From assembly GCA_018398765.1 (NCBI GenBank), contig JAHBMJ010000786.1:1-40147 (forward strand): 40,147 bases of DNA, written 5' to 3'. Shown here piece by piece: positions 21,241 to 30,002 of the stretch. Position 1 is the first letter of the stretch, and the number at the start of each line of letters is the position of its first letter. Under the pieces are notes generated by a model. It ran no database searches, was not told the origin of the DNA, and saw only the letters and a list, made by a program, of their open reading frames with translations. This stretch comes from Chromera velia. Taxonomy: Eukaryota > Sar > Chromeraceae. A program made the position numbers and the translations under genes.

Positions 21241-21400
21241 CTCTTGTCCATCTCCCTCTCCGGGAATCTGTTCCTCTCCAAACACATCGAATTCAAGCCA
21301 TCAATGGCCATCCCCATCTCCTTCCATCTGTTTACCAGCAGCTCGTGCCAGTCAACTGTGCCGTGATCTCGATCAAGAAAGGACAACCCTCTCCTCCTCT
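21241..21400 (-). CDS. exon-like segment with EF-hand-like loop
   Basis: Minus-strand reading gives FLDRDHGTVDWHELLVNRW and then EMGMAIDGLNSMC. The segment ends at a strong donor (AAGAG/GTAAGT, exon end 21241). The D-R-D-H-G-T-V-D-W-H-E run resembles an EF-hand calcium loop but is one residue shorter than the 12-residue consensus. The frame is the same as repeats 1-2 of the Cys-rich gene immediately upstream, so it may belong to a spliced form of that gene. The upstream boundary is unknown, and downstream exons were not found with confidence. Confidence 0.35.
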
Positions 21401-21558
21401 TTCTCCTCAACAGCAACAGCCACTCTGGCTGTGCCCTCGCAGAAGCCAAACTCAGAGCACACGCGCATGCCGTCACACTGGCAGTCGTTCACACACACGC
21501 TGCCGGTTGGGCCCTCCTCAAAGTGATAAGAGGGGCTGACACAGCCGGGCTGCTTCAC
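21373..21558 (-). pseudogene. third Cys-rich repeat, out of frame with repeats 1-2
   Basis: Begins VKQPGCVSPSYHF, contains all six cysteines and ends EERVVLS before a stop at 21373. It is nearly identical to the first two repeats but lies in another frame, because the linker before it is one base shorter (unit spacing 170 instead of 171). In the main frame translation stops at 21555. This could be a true frameshift, a sequencing error, or an unusual splice. Confidence 0.6.
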
Positions 21559-21900
21559 CGTCTCTCCTCCTTCTTCTCAACAGCAGCAGCCACCCTGGCT
21601 GTGCCCTCGCAGAAGCCAAACTCAGAGCACACGCGCATGCCGTCACACTGGCAGTCGTTCACACACACGCTGCCGGTTGGGCCCTCCTCAAAGTGATAAG
21701 AGGGGCTGACGCAGCCGGGCTGCTTCACCGTCTCCTCCTCTTTCTTCTCAACAGCAGCAGCCACCCTGGCTGTGCCCTCGCAGAAGCCAAACTCAGAGCA
21801 CACGCGCATGCCGTCACACTGGCAGTCGTTCACACACACGCTGCCGGTTGGGCCCTCCTCAAAGTGATAAGAGGGGCTGACGCAGCCAGGCTGCTTCAAC
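21420..21900. repeat. three-copy 170/171-bp tandem repeat
   Basis: Units start at about 21420, 21590 and 21761. They are almost identical at DNA level, including silent positions, which points to recent duplication or ongoing gene conversion. Each codes for one 57-residue Cys-rich module on the minus strand. Confidence 0.9.
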
Positions 21901-21980
21901 TTTCGAAGGCCGCCAGCGCTTGCAGCTGCTGGAGACAAGGAGACGGCAACCAAAGCCAGGGCCACAAGAAGTTTCATCAT
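21555..21980 (-). CDS. secreted tandem-repeat Cys-rich protein (repeats 1-2), 141 aa
   Basis: Starts with two ATGs (MMKLLVALALVAVSLSPAAA), a clear signal peptide cleaved near AASAGG. Two copies of a 57-residue module follow. Each has six cysteines in the pattern C-x14-C-x3-C-x-C-x5-C-x5-C (GCVSPSYHF, CVNDCQCDGMRVCSEFGFC) and an acidic-basic linker (VEKKEEETV). The spacing resembles small disulfide-knotted secreted modules with a CS-x-x-G-x-C end, but the family is not identified. A stop at 21557-21555 falls where the third module should continue. The product is likely extracellular or vesicular. No enzyme motif is present; adhesion, matrix or defence roles are all possible. The start is chosen for the signal peptide. 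Confidence 0.75.
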   Translation of the reverse strand: MMKLLVALALVAVSLSPAAASAGGLRKLKQPGCVSPSYHFEEGPTGSVCVNDCQCDGMRVCSEFGFCEGTARVAAAVEKKEEETVKQPGCVSPSYHFEEGPTGSVCVNDCQCDGMRVCSEFGFCEGTARVAAAVEKKEERR

Positions 21981-22248
21981 TTTAAATGAGTTTTCTGTTC
22001 AAAGTCACAAATTCTTGATCTTCCTGTCACTAAACAACTACACACTGAGACGCTAGCTAAGCTGGCAGTAGCGAGGGGGGGCCCGTCAGTGAGACAGCAG
22101 GATTTTTTTGGAATTAAATTTTGGCCGGAGACGGCTGTCTCAACTTCAATCTTTGCGATCGCCACAGGACATTTCGACACCGAAATGCTCCCAGGGAGCA
22201 TGCCGTGCATGGCCCCCAAAAGTTCATGAACTATTGAAAGTTCAATTT

Positions 22249-22323
22249 CGTTGGCCGGCTCCGCCGGCGGCCACGGTATCTGACAGGTTGACGTCCGTTG
22301 GCCGGCTCCGCAAGCGGCCACGG
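22249..22323. repeat. two-copy GC-rich 28-bp direct repeat
   Basis: Units at 22249-22276 and 22296-22323 share CGTTGGCCGGCTCCG at the left end and GCGGCCACGG at the right. The first unit contains GCCGGC-TCC-GCCGGC, which can fold as a short hairpin. Confidence 0.8.
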
Positions 22324-24708
22324 CAGGGGCCGGCTAGGGACGCAAACTCTCCATTTTTTCGTGGCTACTTGAGCATTGGGGGGTACTACCACTTTAACAC
22401 ACCGTCGGCCGGGGGCTACGGCATTTCAGATTGAGCCCAGGCATTCCATGCCGCGCGTGGAGTTGGGGGCCGTGCAGTAATCGCTGCATGCCCGGAATGG
22501 GCACTCAGTGCGGTAGCTAGTCGCGCAAGGCCCTCAGCCGAGCCTGTTTCCACAGCAGCTCATGCAGTCACTCGATCTCTTCGAAATTTGATGGCCACAC
22601 CACACTCATTGTAATCGGTATAAACCGAATGGGAGAAAAGCATGTAGGGGGTGCTCAGTTGTTATCTATCTGCTTTGATATGCTTTTGTCCTCCTTCGTC
22701 CTTTTCATCATTGCATATGCTTTCCTAGCCGGCCTAGTACAGCCCGGGCTTCTGGCCCCGAGGATGCCAACATTCGCCCATACCAGGCGGGACCTATACG
22801 ACTTTCCCATTATTTTTTATTCAAAAATAAAAAAAATCATTGTTGTTCTTGTTTTTTTCTTTTGTTTACAGCTGGTATATATTTTTTAAAAAACTTTTTA
22901 TAACTATATTGCAATTAATCGCAATCACTAGTTAGTGATAAATAAAAATGGTATTATCTTTAATTGGCTTATAGTAGTAGGAAAGTTCTTACTATTCGAA
23001 AGCCGGAGGAACTAATCACACCCTAATTGATCCTAATTATATTTTATTCCAAAAATTTGTTTTCAATTATTGAATAAAAATGATATATTTTCAATTAAAC
23101 AGTTTTAAGTGTAACGAATTTTAGGAAATTTTTATAAAATTTTAGAATAATTTTATTAAAAATAGTTTTCAAGAACATGTGAGAAAATAAGTTAACAAAA
23201 AAAAAAGGTTTAACTTAGTTTTTTACCAGATCATGATGTTTGTATCTAATACTTGTACACATAGTCTATATGTTCAGCATCGTATATGCTTATATATGTA
23301 CCTGCATGTTTTATATGAATTTGTTTAATTCGGTTCCATTCTTGCGTGGACGCGGGGATTGATTCACCTTTGCAGTCGCATCTTTTTCAAATTGGTTGAG
23401 CCTGTGTCTAGGCAACAAAACGATGGATGGATTTGCGAAACGAATAGGATGACGTTGCAGCCATGCAGGTGGATGTATGTCTATATGCAGGAGCAAACAA
23501 TTGCAGCCCGCATCCACACTCGCTCCCTAGCTTCTGAGCAGCCTGTCCAACCAGGTAGACGCGAGCATGCTGAAACAGAGGAGCAACGACAAAGGAAAGG
23601 AAACTTCCACAGAGGAAGGACGTCATAAAGTCAAGTCGGAATCCACTCCATCATACCAACGGAGGGGCCCAGCACCTCGTTCCTTCCCCCCACACAAACG
23701 ACTCGGTTTTTCTCATCCCCATCAGCACTCCCCCCCCCCCTCCCCCGCCCGCTCTCCTAAAATCCCGTTCCACATGCCCACTTCAACATCAACAGGGAGT
23801 CGATCGCGCAACTCCTCAATTCAAGAAGACCGCAACCCAATCTTCATGACCCGAAGCATGCGCAGGGAGGAAAAAAGAAGAGAAGATCAAACAACTCAGG
23901 GACCAGAGGGAGTCTCCACCAAACCAAGCAACATGAAGAGGGCACCGTGATGAAGTACCAAACCGCCCCTGCACGAAGAAGAAAAAGAACCCGATCATTC
24001 ATGCAGAAGACAGTGCACGGCTTAGATCTAAAGGATGCGCCGGGAGGGGAAACAGAAGGCAGGCAAGGAGGAAGAGGATTGCTAGTCGAATTGCACAGAC
24101 AATCAGCGTAGCGAGACGGTCAAAAAGCCAGACTTTATTTCCCCTTCGGTCGCTCCTTCTCTTTCTCTTTCTCTTGTTTTCTTCTTGTGACAGAACGACG
24201 GATAAATTGAGACAGAGGCAAATGAAGCGCATCCGTCTGTCCAGAGAGACTATATACTCTTTTGTGTCCCTTTTTCTCTTTCTTCATTCTCTTCTTTTTT
24301 TTTTTCGTCTTTCGTCTTTTGGCGCCCAGATAGACAGTCAATATCCAGATAGAAACTCTCTTGGGGACGGACAGACAAGAACAAATCAGATACAATAGAG
24401 AGAGGACCTGCGTCATTTAGTGGAGGTTGCATGCAGATTTTTCTGGTTTCTTCTCTCGAGTGACAGGTAGGACTGAAAAAAAGCCGGCTGCACGTATGCA
24501 TCTACGTGCTGTTGCTTTCGACAAGGCAGGTCATCCACACTTCCTCCAACCGGACAGAGCCAGGATAGCCTGTCCACCTTCTCCCTGGCCCACATTGCAC
24601 ATGCAGATCGATCGAAAAACAAAACAAGAAGGGGCCCTCTTTCGATCAGCAGGATCCTTTCACGGAAAGATATGCGCGCGCACATCCACACCCACACCCA
24701 GAGAGGGA

Positions 24709-24721
24709 GGGAGGGAGGGAG

Positions 24722-24778
<57 letters not shown>

Positions 24779-24781
24779 GAA
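24709..24781. repeat. (GAGG)n/(GA)n microsatellite
   Basis: GAGG units (about 24702-24724) pass into GA (about 24727-24756) and GACA-type units, just 3' of the Orai-like gene. On the sense strand of that gene it is CT-rich. Confidence 0.85.
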
Positions 24782-24856
24782 GAGAGCATTTCTGTCCAAC
24801 CAAAACGAAGCCGCCCTCACTGACCTGCTCTCTCTCTCTCATCCCTCAATTAATTT

Positions 24857-26228
24857 TCATCCGAACTGTCGCGTTGCCATCTCCATGTCGATGTCCCCAC
24901 CCTCGCTGTCCGAGTCGAGTGAGTCATCGTCGTCCGACTCCTGTCCCGTCAATTTGTTCCACGCGTTTCCAAAGAACCCCCTCTCCTCGTTCTGCCTCTG
25001 CCGTCTCAAAGACACAGGGGAAGCAGACGGGTCTTGACTCCCAGCAGCCCCCCCTCCCAGCGCACCCTCTGGGAGAGTATGCATGCTCTGACCGTGAAAT
25101 GGCTGGTGGTATCCCATTCCCGGGGACAAACCGAGGCCCCGGATGGGTTCTGTCCTCTGATGCTGGAAGGAGGCAGGAGTTGCCCCAACGGACTGCGGAG
25201 AGAGGGCTCCGGGGGCAAACGCCGTCTGGCTCCGGGGGAAACCCCCGGGTGCACTTCCTCTCTGCGACGGGGAACGGGCCGGCTTGTCTTCCTCGATATC
25301 GGGAAGATTTCCGTATGCGTCGTGGAGGGCCTGAATTTTCCCGTCCACCTCGCTGAGATAGGGAACGCTGCGTTGAGGAGAGTACAGAAAAGATCATGAG
25401 AGAAGACTTACGAGAGAAGAGAAAGGGAATCACGGGAATTGAAATTCAGCTCTCGCAGGGTGAATGGTCCACGGCACGCGGGGTCAGTCCTCTCTATCAT
25501 GCTTTCTTGAAAAAAAACCATCCGCCTTCCCCTTCTCCTTCGATCTTTTATTATCCACTCATTTTGACTTCTTCATCCATACTTTCTTCCTTCACTATCC
25601 GTCTCCTGGATGGAGACCACACTTCTCACTTTCCCCCCCCCGCTCAGAACACCATCAAGGAACCCATATCAATACAGTATATATCCATATCCATATAAAA
25701 ATCGACTGACTGCAGCTTGATGTAGATGTAGATGACGTAACCAACCACCACGAGGATGAAGAAGCCCACCAGCGTGGCGCACGGATACGCAACGAAGGGG
25801 ATGTAGTACACGACGAAGAGCATCGAGTTGCTGATGAGAAACACCAGAAGACCGCAGACAAAAAAGAAGAAAATCCAATTCTGCTCGCTCTTCAAGGTGT
25901 CAACAGCAACATGGAGGGAGGCAAAGCCCTGGTGGCCTCTTAGTGCGAGACCTGGCCCCAAAATACAGCACATCGTAGTAGAGAGCACAACAAACAGCTC
26001 AAAGGAGAGCGCAAGAGTTGAGAGCACCAGGTAGCTTTTCCCAAGCCACAGATCGATATCTTCGGGTACTGGTGTCGTCAGCTGGTTGAATGCAAACCCA
26101 GCAAGCACCGCACCCTGCGTGCTCATGGTCAGGTAGTTGTTCGTGTACCAGTCCAGCTCTCGTTTGCGCAGTTCAACCTGCCCCTTGGCCACCGAAGTGA
26201 CGATATCGTTTTTGTACAACTGCAACAT
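24857..26228 (-). CDS. four-helix membrane protein, Orai-like layout
   Basis: Two exons, 26228-25711 and 25367-24857, join in phase across a 343-base intron (donor GTCAGT, acceptor ACGCAG); the codon is split CA/C. About 343 residues. Four hydrophobic helices are seen: STQGAVLAGFAFNQL, YLVLSTLALSFELFVVLS, WIFFFFVCGLLVFLISNSM and ATLVGFFILVVVGYVIYIYI. The N-terminal part is basic (VELRKREL) and leads into helix 1. After helix 4 a helical segment (VPYLSEVDGKIQALHDAYG) precedes a Pro/Gly/Ser-rich and finally acidic cytosolic tail (DDDDSLDSDSEGGD). Four helices with a basic lead-in, an LAGFAF helix 1 and a C-terminal helix are reminiscent of Orai store-operated calcium channels, but the acidic pore residue is not evident, so the assignment is weak. 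A generic protist four-pass protein is the alternative. The start is the first ATG of the frame. Confidence 0.7.
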
Positions 26229-26816
26229 GACGTCTTCCTTCGATTCTCTTCAACAAAAAGATAGAGAAGGGAAGAGCGAGCCCGAAGAAACGAAAAGAGG
26301 CGGGCAACCCAGAAGGAAATCGTTGCAAAGACTGAGAGGGGACGGACTAAGAAGAAGCGTGCGATCGCCTGGGTCGATTCACAGCACTCCCAGAACACCG
26401 AAGTGCAATGTGCTCAAATCTCAGAGATTCTCAAAGCAGATACACACGTACAGGCTTTTGATAAGAACAAAATCTTATGCAGTGCGTGTGTGTCACTCGC
26501 GATGCCTGTAGCTAGCTAGCTGAGGAAATCTGACCCTGGGTGCGAGTACTCCAAGGTGCGATCGAATGCTGGGTGTAATGATTTCCTCGCGGATTCGCTG
26601 CACGCGGTCGGAAGAATGTCGGAAGATGTGATCCAATGTAATCCAACTGTTGTCTGAAGAGACGGCTTGAATCTGCATGACAGTGGCTCAATTGCGGCGG
26701 CGCCCCGCCGGTCCATGCGCGCGCCTGGCGCGGTGGCGCCGCGCTGCATGCATGGCGCGTATATGCAGCGCTACATAGCCTGCCGCGGGTCGATCGATGG
26801 ATCTCGGCAGGCAACA

Positions 26817-26946
26817 TGGCCCCGGAAAGCGAAGCAGGGGGCACTTACCAAACAATCCCCTGAGCCCACACATGCATGCATGGCCCCGGAAAGCAAAGCG
26901 GGGGGCACTTGCAAAATAGAAATACCCCAGCCCACGCATGCATGCA
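26817..26946. repeat. two-copy ~64-bp tandem repeat
   Basis: Units starting at 26817 and 26881 share TGGCCCCGGAAAGC, then AAGC-GGGGGCACTT, and end in CCCA-CATGCATGCA. The core TGGCCCCGGAAAGC is the reverse complement of the CTTTCCGGGGCC motif found in the dispersed copies at 27134 and 29480. Confidence 0.85.
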
Positions 26947-27133
26947 CAGTGTCTTTCGCTAAAAACCCGGCTCCAAAAGGCTGAATTTGGGCCATGCGTG
27001 CGTCAGATAGGTTTCAGATCTCCATATTACCCCTGGGTTTTTTTCCCGAGGGAGGGGGGAGTTCCGCGCATACTTTTTTCCCGCAGGGGGGGGGGGTCGG
27101 CGTGAGGCTACATGGCCGGCGTGCATTAATCAT

Positions 27134-27222
27134 GCAGTTCTGATTTTTCTTGCTTTCCGGAGCTGTTCGCAAGCTTGCTTACGTCAGATGTATGCATGCA
27201 TGCAGCTTTCATCAAAAAAGGC
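27134..27222. repeat. dispersed repeat, copy 1
   Basis: Shares with 29480-29600 the ordered blocks TTTTTCTTGCTTTCCGG, GTTCGCAAGCTT, CTTACGTCAGA, TGCATGCATGCAG and AAAAAAGGCC. No coding content. Confidence 0.8.
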
Positions 27223-27478
27223 CCCGGAAAGCTCTGCTCCCAATTGGCTCAGAAAAGTGTACGTCAAAATAGGCCACGTGCGGCGGCGCTTGAAACTAAT
27301 TACAATCCCCCCCCCCTCCCCAGCCCCTACTTCTCTCTCTCGCAAAAGATACGAAGAAGAAAAAGAAAGAAGAAGAGAAAGTCCTCCACCTTCCTCTTTC
27401 GAGAGAAGAAGAGAAGAAGCTTCTAGAGAAGGTGCAAAGAAGAGAACGAAAGAAAAAGAGAAATAGAGAATCGTCGGT

Positions 27479-27895
27479 CCGTCTCCTTCTTACTAACCTG
27501 CTTTTTTGCTTTCAGTACATTCGTCTGCTTTCTGTTTCCCCGTCTCCTTCTTACCTGCTTACTGCTTTCTTTTCAACACGCTCGTCTGCATTTTGTCTGC
27601 CCGTCTCCTGCTTGCCTGCTTGTTTTTTTCCTTCCAGGACCTCCGCTTACGTTCTGTCTGCCCGTCTCCTTGCTGTATGTTCCTTCTTTTCTTTTCAGTA
27701 CGCTTGCCTCAGTTCCATCAGTTTATATTATGCCTGCCCGTCTCCTTTCCTCTAGGACGCTGGGCTGCATTTTGTCTGACCGCTTTGTCCTTGTGCACGT
27801 GCATCTTTCCTTCCAGCATGTCATCCTGCATTGTGTATTTCCGTCTCTTTTTGGCCGGCTTACTCTATATTTCCAGCATGCCCAGCTCAATTTTA
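27479..27895. repeat. degenerate ~60-bp tandem repeat, about seven units
   Basis: Units begin CCGTCTCC or a close variant at about 27479, 27540, 27601, 27661, 27738, 27779 and 27841. Each runs through a T-rich tract with CAG or TAG, then an ACGCTCGTCTGCATTTTGTCTG-like block. Each unit therefore looks like a polypyrimidine tract plus splice acceptor. All three plus frames are largely open, but the content is low-complexity. Confidence 0.8.
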
Positions 27896-27954
27896 TTTAT
27901 AAAAAGAGAGAAGAGAAAGAAGAGAAAGATAGAACAGAGGGAGAGAAGAGAAAC

Positions 27955-27975
27955 AAAAGAAACAGACAGAGAGAG

Positions 27976-28027
<52 letters not shown>

Positions 28028-28040
28028 CGCGAAGGGAGAG
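27955..28040. repeat. (GA)n array, left flank of the 28045 element
   Basis: GA/GAAA repeat ending in GAGAGGGCGCGAAGGGAGAG (28021-28040), which recurs with one change at 28628-28647. Confidence 0.85.
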
Positions 28041-28044
28041 AAGG

Positions 28045-28626
28045 CTAGGGGGGGGCACTCTTGGGCTCACATAGGGTTACAAGTGCAAAAATGACATAAA
28101 AAATGAACCAAAAAACATTTGGACGAGCTTTTCACACAAGCTGGAGGTCCGGCATGTTGAGTTACTTCAAAATCAATCACTTTTACTGTATAGCTTATGT
28201 GGTTACATAAGGTTACACCTCTTATTATATATGTCCCCTTGCAAGGTTACAGGTTACAAGGTTACAGGCGGTCTTGAGGTCCGTAACTAACCAAAAAGTC
28301 AACTTTCAAAAACTCTTCAAATCACTTCAAAAACACTTTAAAATGCATGTAGACGAAGGTTACATCACTTTTGAAGAGGGTCATTTTAAGTTACATGTTA
28401 CAAGGTTACAAGGGGTTTGGCTACAAAGTGAAAGGGACACATCGTTTTTCGTCAGTTTTTCATGTAACCTCAATCAACAGAAGATGTTTTCAATATTTTT
28501 AGACGTAACCTGATGAGATTGATCGATTGGGACCACTTTTGAAGTAAGGGTAACATTATAGGGGGGTATACCCTTATGTATAGGGGGTGTTGAAACCTGT
28601 AACCCAATATAAGTGCCAGGCCCTAG
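28045..28626. mobile_element. candidate inserted element rich in GGTTACA, with imperfect inverted ends
   Basis: Begins CTAGGG and ends CCCTAG. The ends also share, in inverted order, GCACT and GGGTTACA blocks. Inside are at least eight GGTTACA/TGTAACC motifs, several in tandem near 28245-28270. It sits between 20-bp direct repeats (28021-28040 and 28628-28647) within a long GA array, as if inserted there with duplication of the target. No transposase frame is present. Confidence 0.5.
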
Positions 28627-28627
28627 A

Positions 28628-28639
28628 GAGAGGGCGTGA

Positions 28640-28682
<43 letters not shown>

Positions 28683-28691
28683 AAAAAGAGA

Positions 28692-28728
<37 letters not shown>

Positions 28729-28730
28729 AA

Positions 28731-28809
<79 letters not shown>

Positions 28810-28818
28810 AGAAAGAGT

Positions 28819-28858
<40 letters not shown>

Positions 28859-28870
28859 CGAGAACGGGGG
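28628..28870. repeat. long (GA)n array
   Basis: About 240 bases of GA with scattered AAA, CAAA and CG interruptions. All frames remain open across it, giving spurious RERERE/SLSLSL ORFs. Confidence 0.9.
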
Positions 28871-29479
28871 GGAGAGAGAGACCCCTTCTTTCTCTCCTTC
28901 CATCCTGCGTCTTATGGATCTTTGTCTGCGATTCGGAAATCAAGAGCAATGAGATGATGGTCGTTGATCTTGAAACGGATAAACTCAACGCAGTGAACGT
29001 ACTTTGAAGATTGTGATATAATAAATGAAACTAATGTTCAAACCATAGTAAGCATTAAAGAGTCATTTGTTGATTAAGTCTTTGCATTAATGTTTTTTAA
29101 TCTAATGATATAACAAGTTATAAAATTTGTTGATAAATTTGTTTATAGATTTAGTGCTGTAAATTTCAGATCCATTATAAAGATGATTATAAAGATTTTT
29201 TTGGCTTTATATATAAAAAATAAAGGACAGTTCATATAAGAAAATTAATTATGTTACAGATTTATTTAAATTTTCTTAAATTTAGTTTTTATTCCACTAT
29301 ATTTTTTAAGAAAAACACATTAAATCTTTCATACGTCTGGATAACGCCAGGTAACGACTAGTAATGCCCCCACCCTGACTCTACCTGAGTCTAGACCTGA
29401 GTCTAGCCTTGACTGTATGTGAGTGCAACTTTCTGCGTGGCTTCAATCAGCTAGATATAGCGTGGCACTGCATGAACCA

Positions 29480-29600
29480 GTTGTAATTTTTCTTGCTTTC
29501 CGGGGCCGTTCGCAAGCTTCCTTACGTCAGAATGCGTCAGATGCATGCAGTGCATGCGCCGCGCCGCATGCATGCATGCAGAGCAAAAAAGGCCGCGGCA
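29480..29600. repeat. dispersed repeat, copy 2
   Basis: Second copy of the family described at 27134-27222, with an extra AATGCGTC block and a GCCGCGCCGC interruption between TGCATGCA runs. Confidence 0.8.
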
Positions 29601-30002
29601 TGCAGGATCAACGATGATCAACGAACGAATCTTCAGATCCCGATCTAGCTCGAGTCTCCTCTGATCAGTTGATATAGACTAGCTCTGATTGAGTGCAGTA
29701 CGCGCGTCTACATTACCACTCAGACAGTTGACTGTCACATTCTGTTCACGCGACTGAGTCGAAGAGTCTTGAACAGTCTCGGAGACTGAATGGATTCGTG
29801 ATCAGACAGCTACCTCGCAACAGACGAACCCAGCCTGAAACATGCACCCTCACAGTTCACCGTATAGACGAGAGTATCTCTGCAGCTGACGGATCTATAG
29901 AGGCGATCGTTTGCTTCGCACGACTGGCAGGCCCCTCGGAAGTCCCTCTGGAATTTCCACCACCAAGACGGCTTGGCAGGCGGCTGAGAGAGGGTAGGAG
30001 GG

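Larger units (their letters stand above)
21981..24856. other. intergenic gap between the Cys-rich and Orai-like genes
   Basis: No convincing gene is seen. 22050-22560 is GC-rich with repeats and probably includes the Cys-rich gene's promoter. 22790-23330 is an AT-rich island. 23570-24860 is purine-rich with low-complexity frames (for example 23567-23950 +). Two poly-C stretches lie near 23730-23750. Confidence 0.5.
26229..30002. other. repeat-rich intergenic gap
   Basis: No gene is seen. It contains a GC-rich stretch (26690-26800), several repeat families listed separately, purine-rich runs (27340-27470), an element bounded by GA arrays, and an AT-rich island (29010-29350). The frame 29798-30115 (+) overlaps the start of the DHHC gene in another frame and is not supported. 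Confidence 0.55.

Noticed and set aside
23567-23950. 127-aa plus-strand ORF rich in Ser, Pro and Arg
   Set aside because: Low-complexity composition, no signal or domain, no splice context, and another frame is equally open; likely non-coding 3' flank.
27432-28074. Plus-strand ORFs of 107-180 aa rich in Cys, Leu and Ser
   Set aside because: They translate the degenerate ~60-bp tandem repeat and then a GA array; two frames are open in parallel and neither has a recognisable domain.
28574-29007. SLSLSL and RERERE ORFs on both strands
   Set aside because: Artefacts of the (GA)n array.
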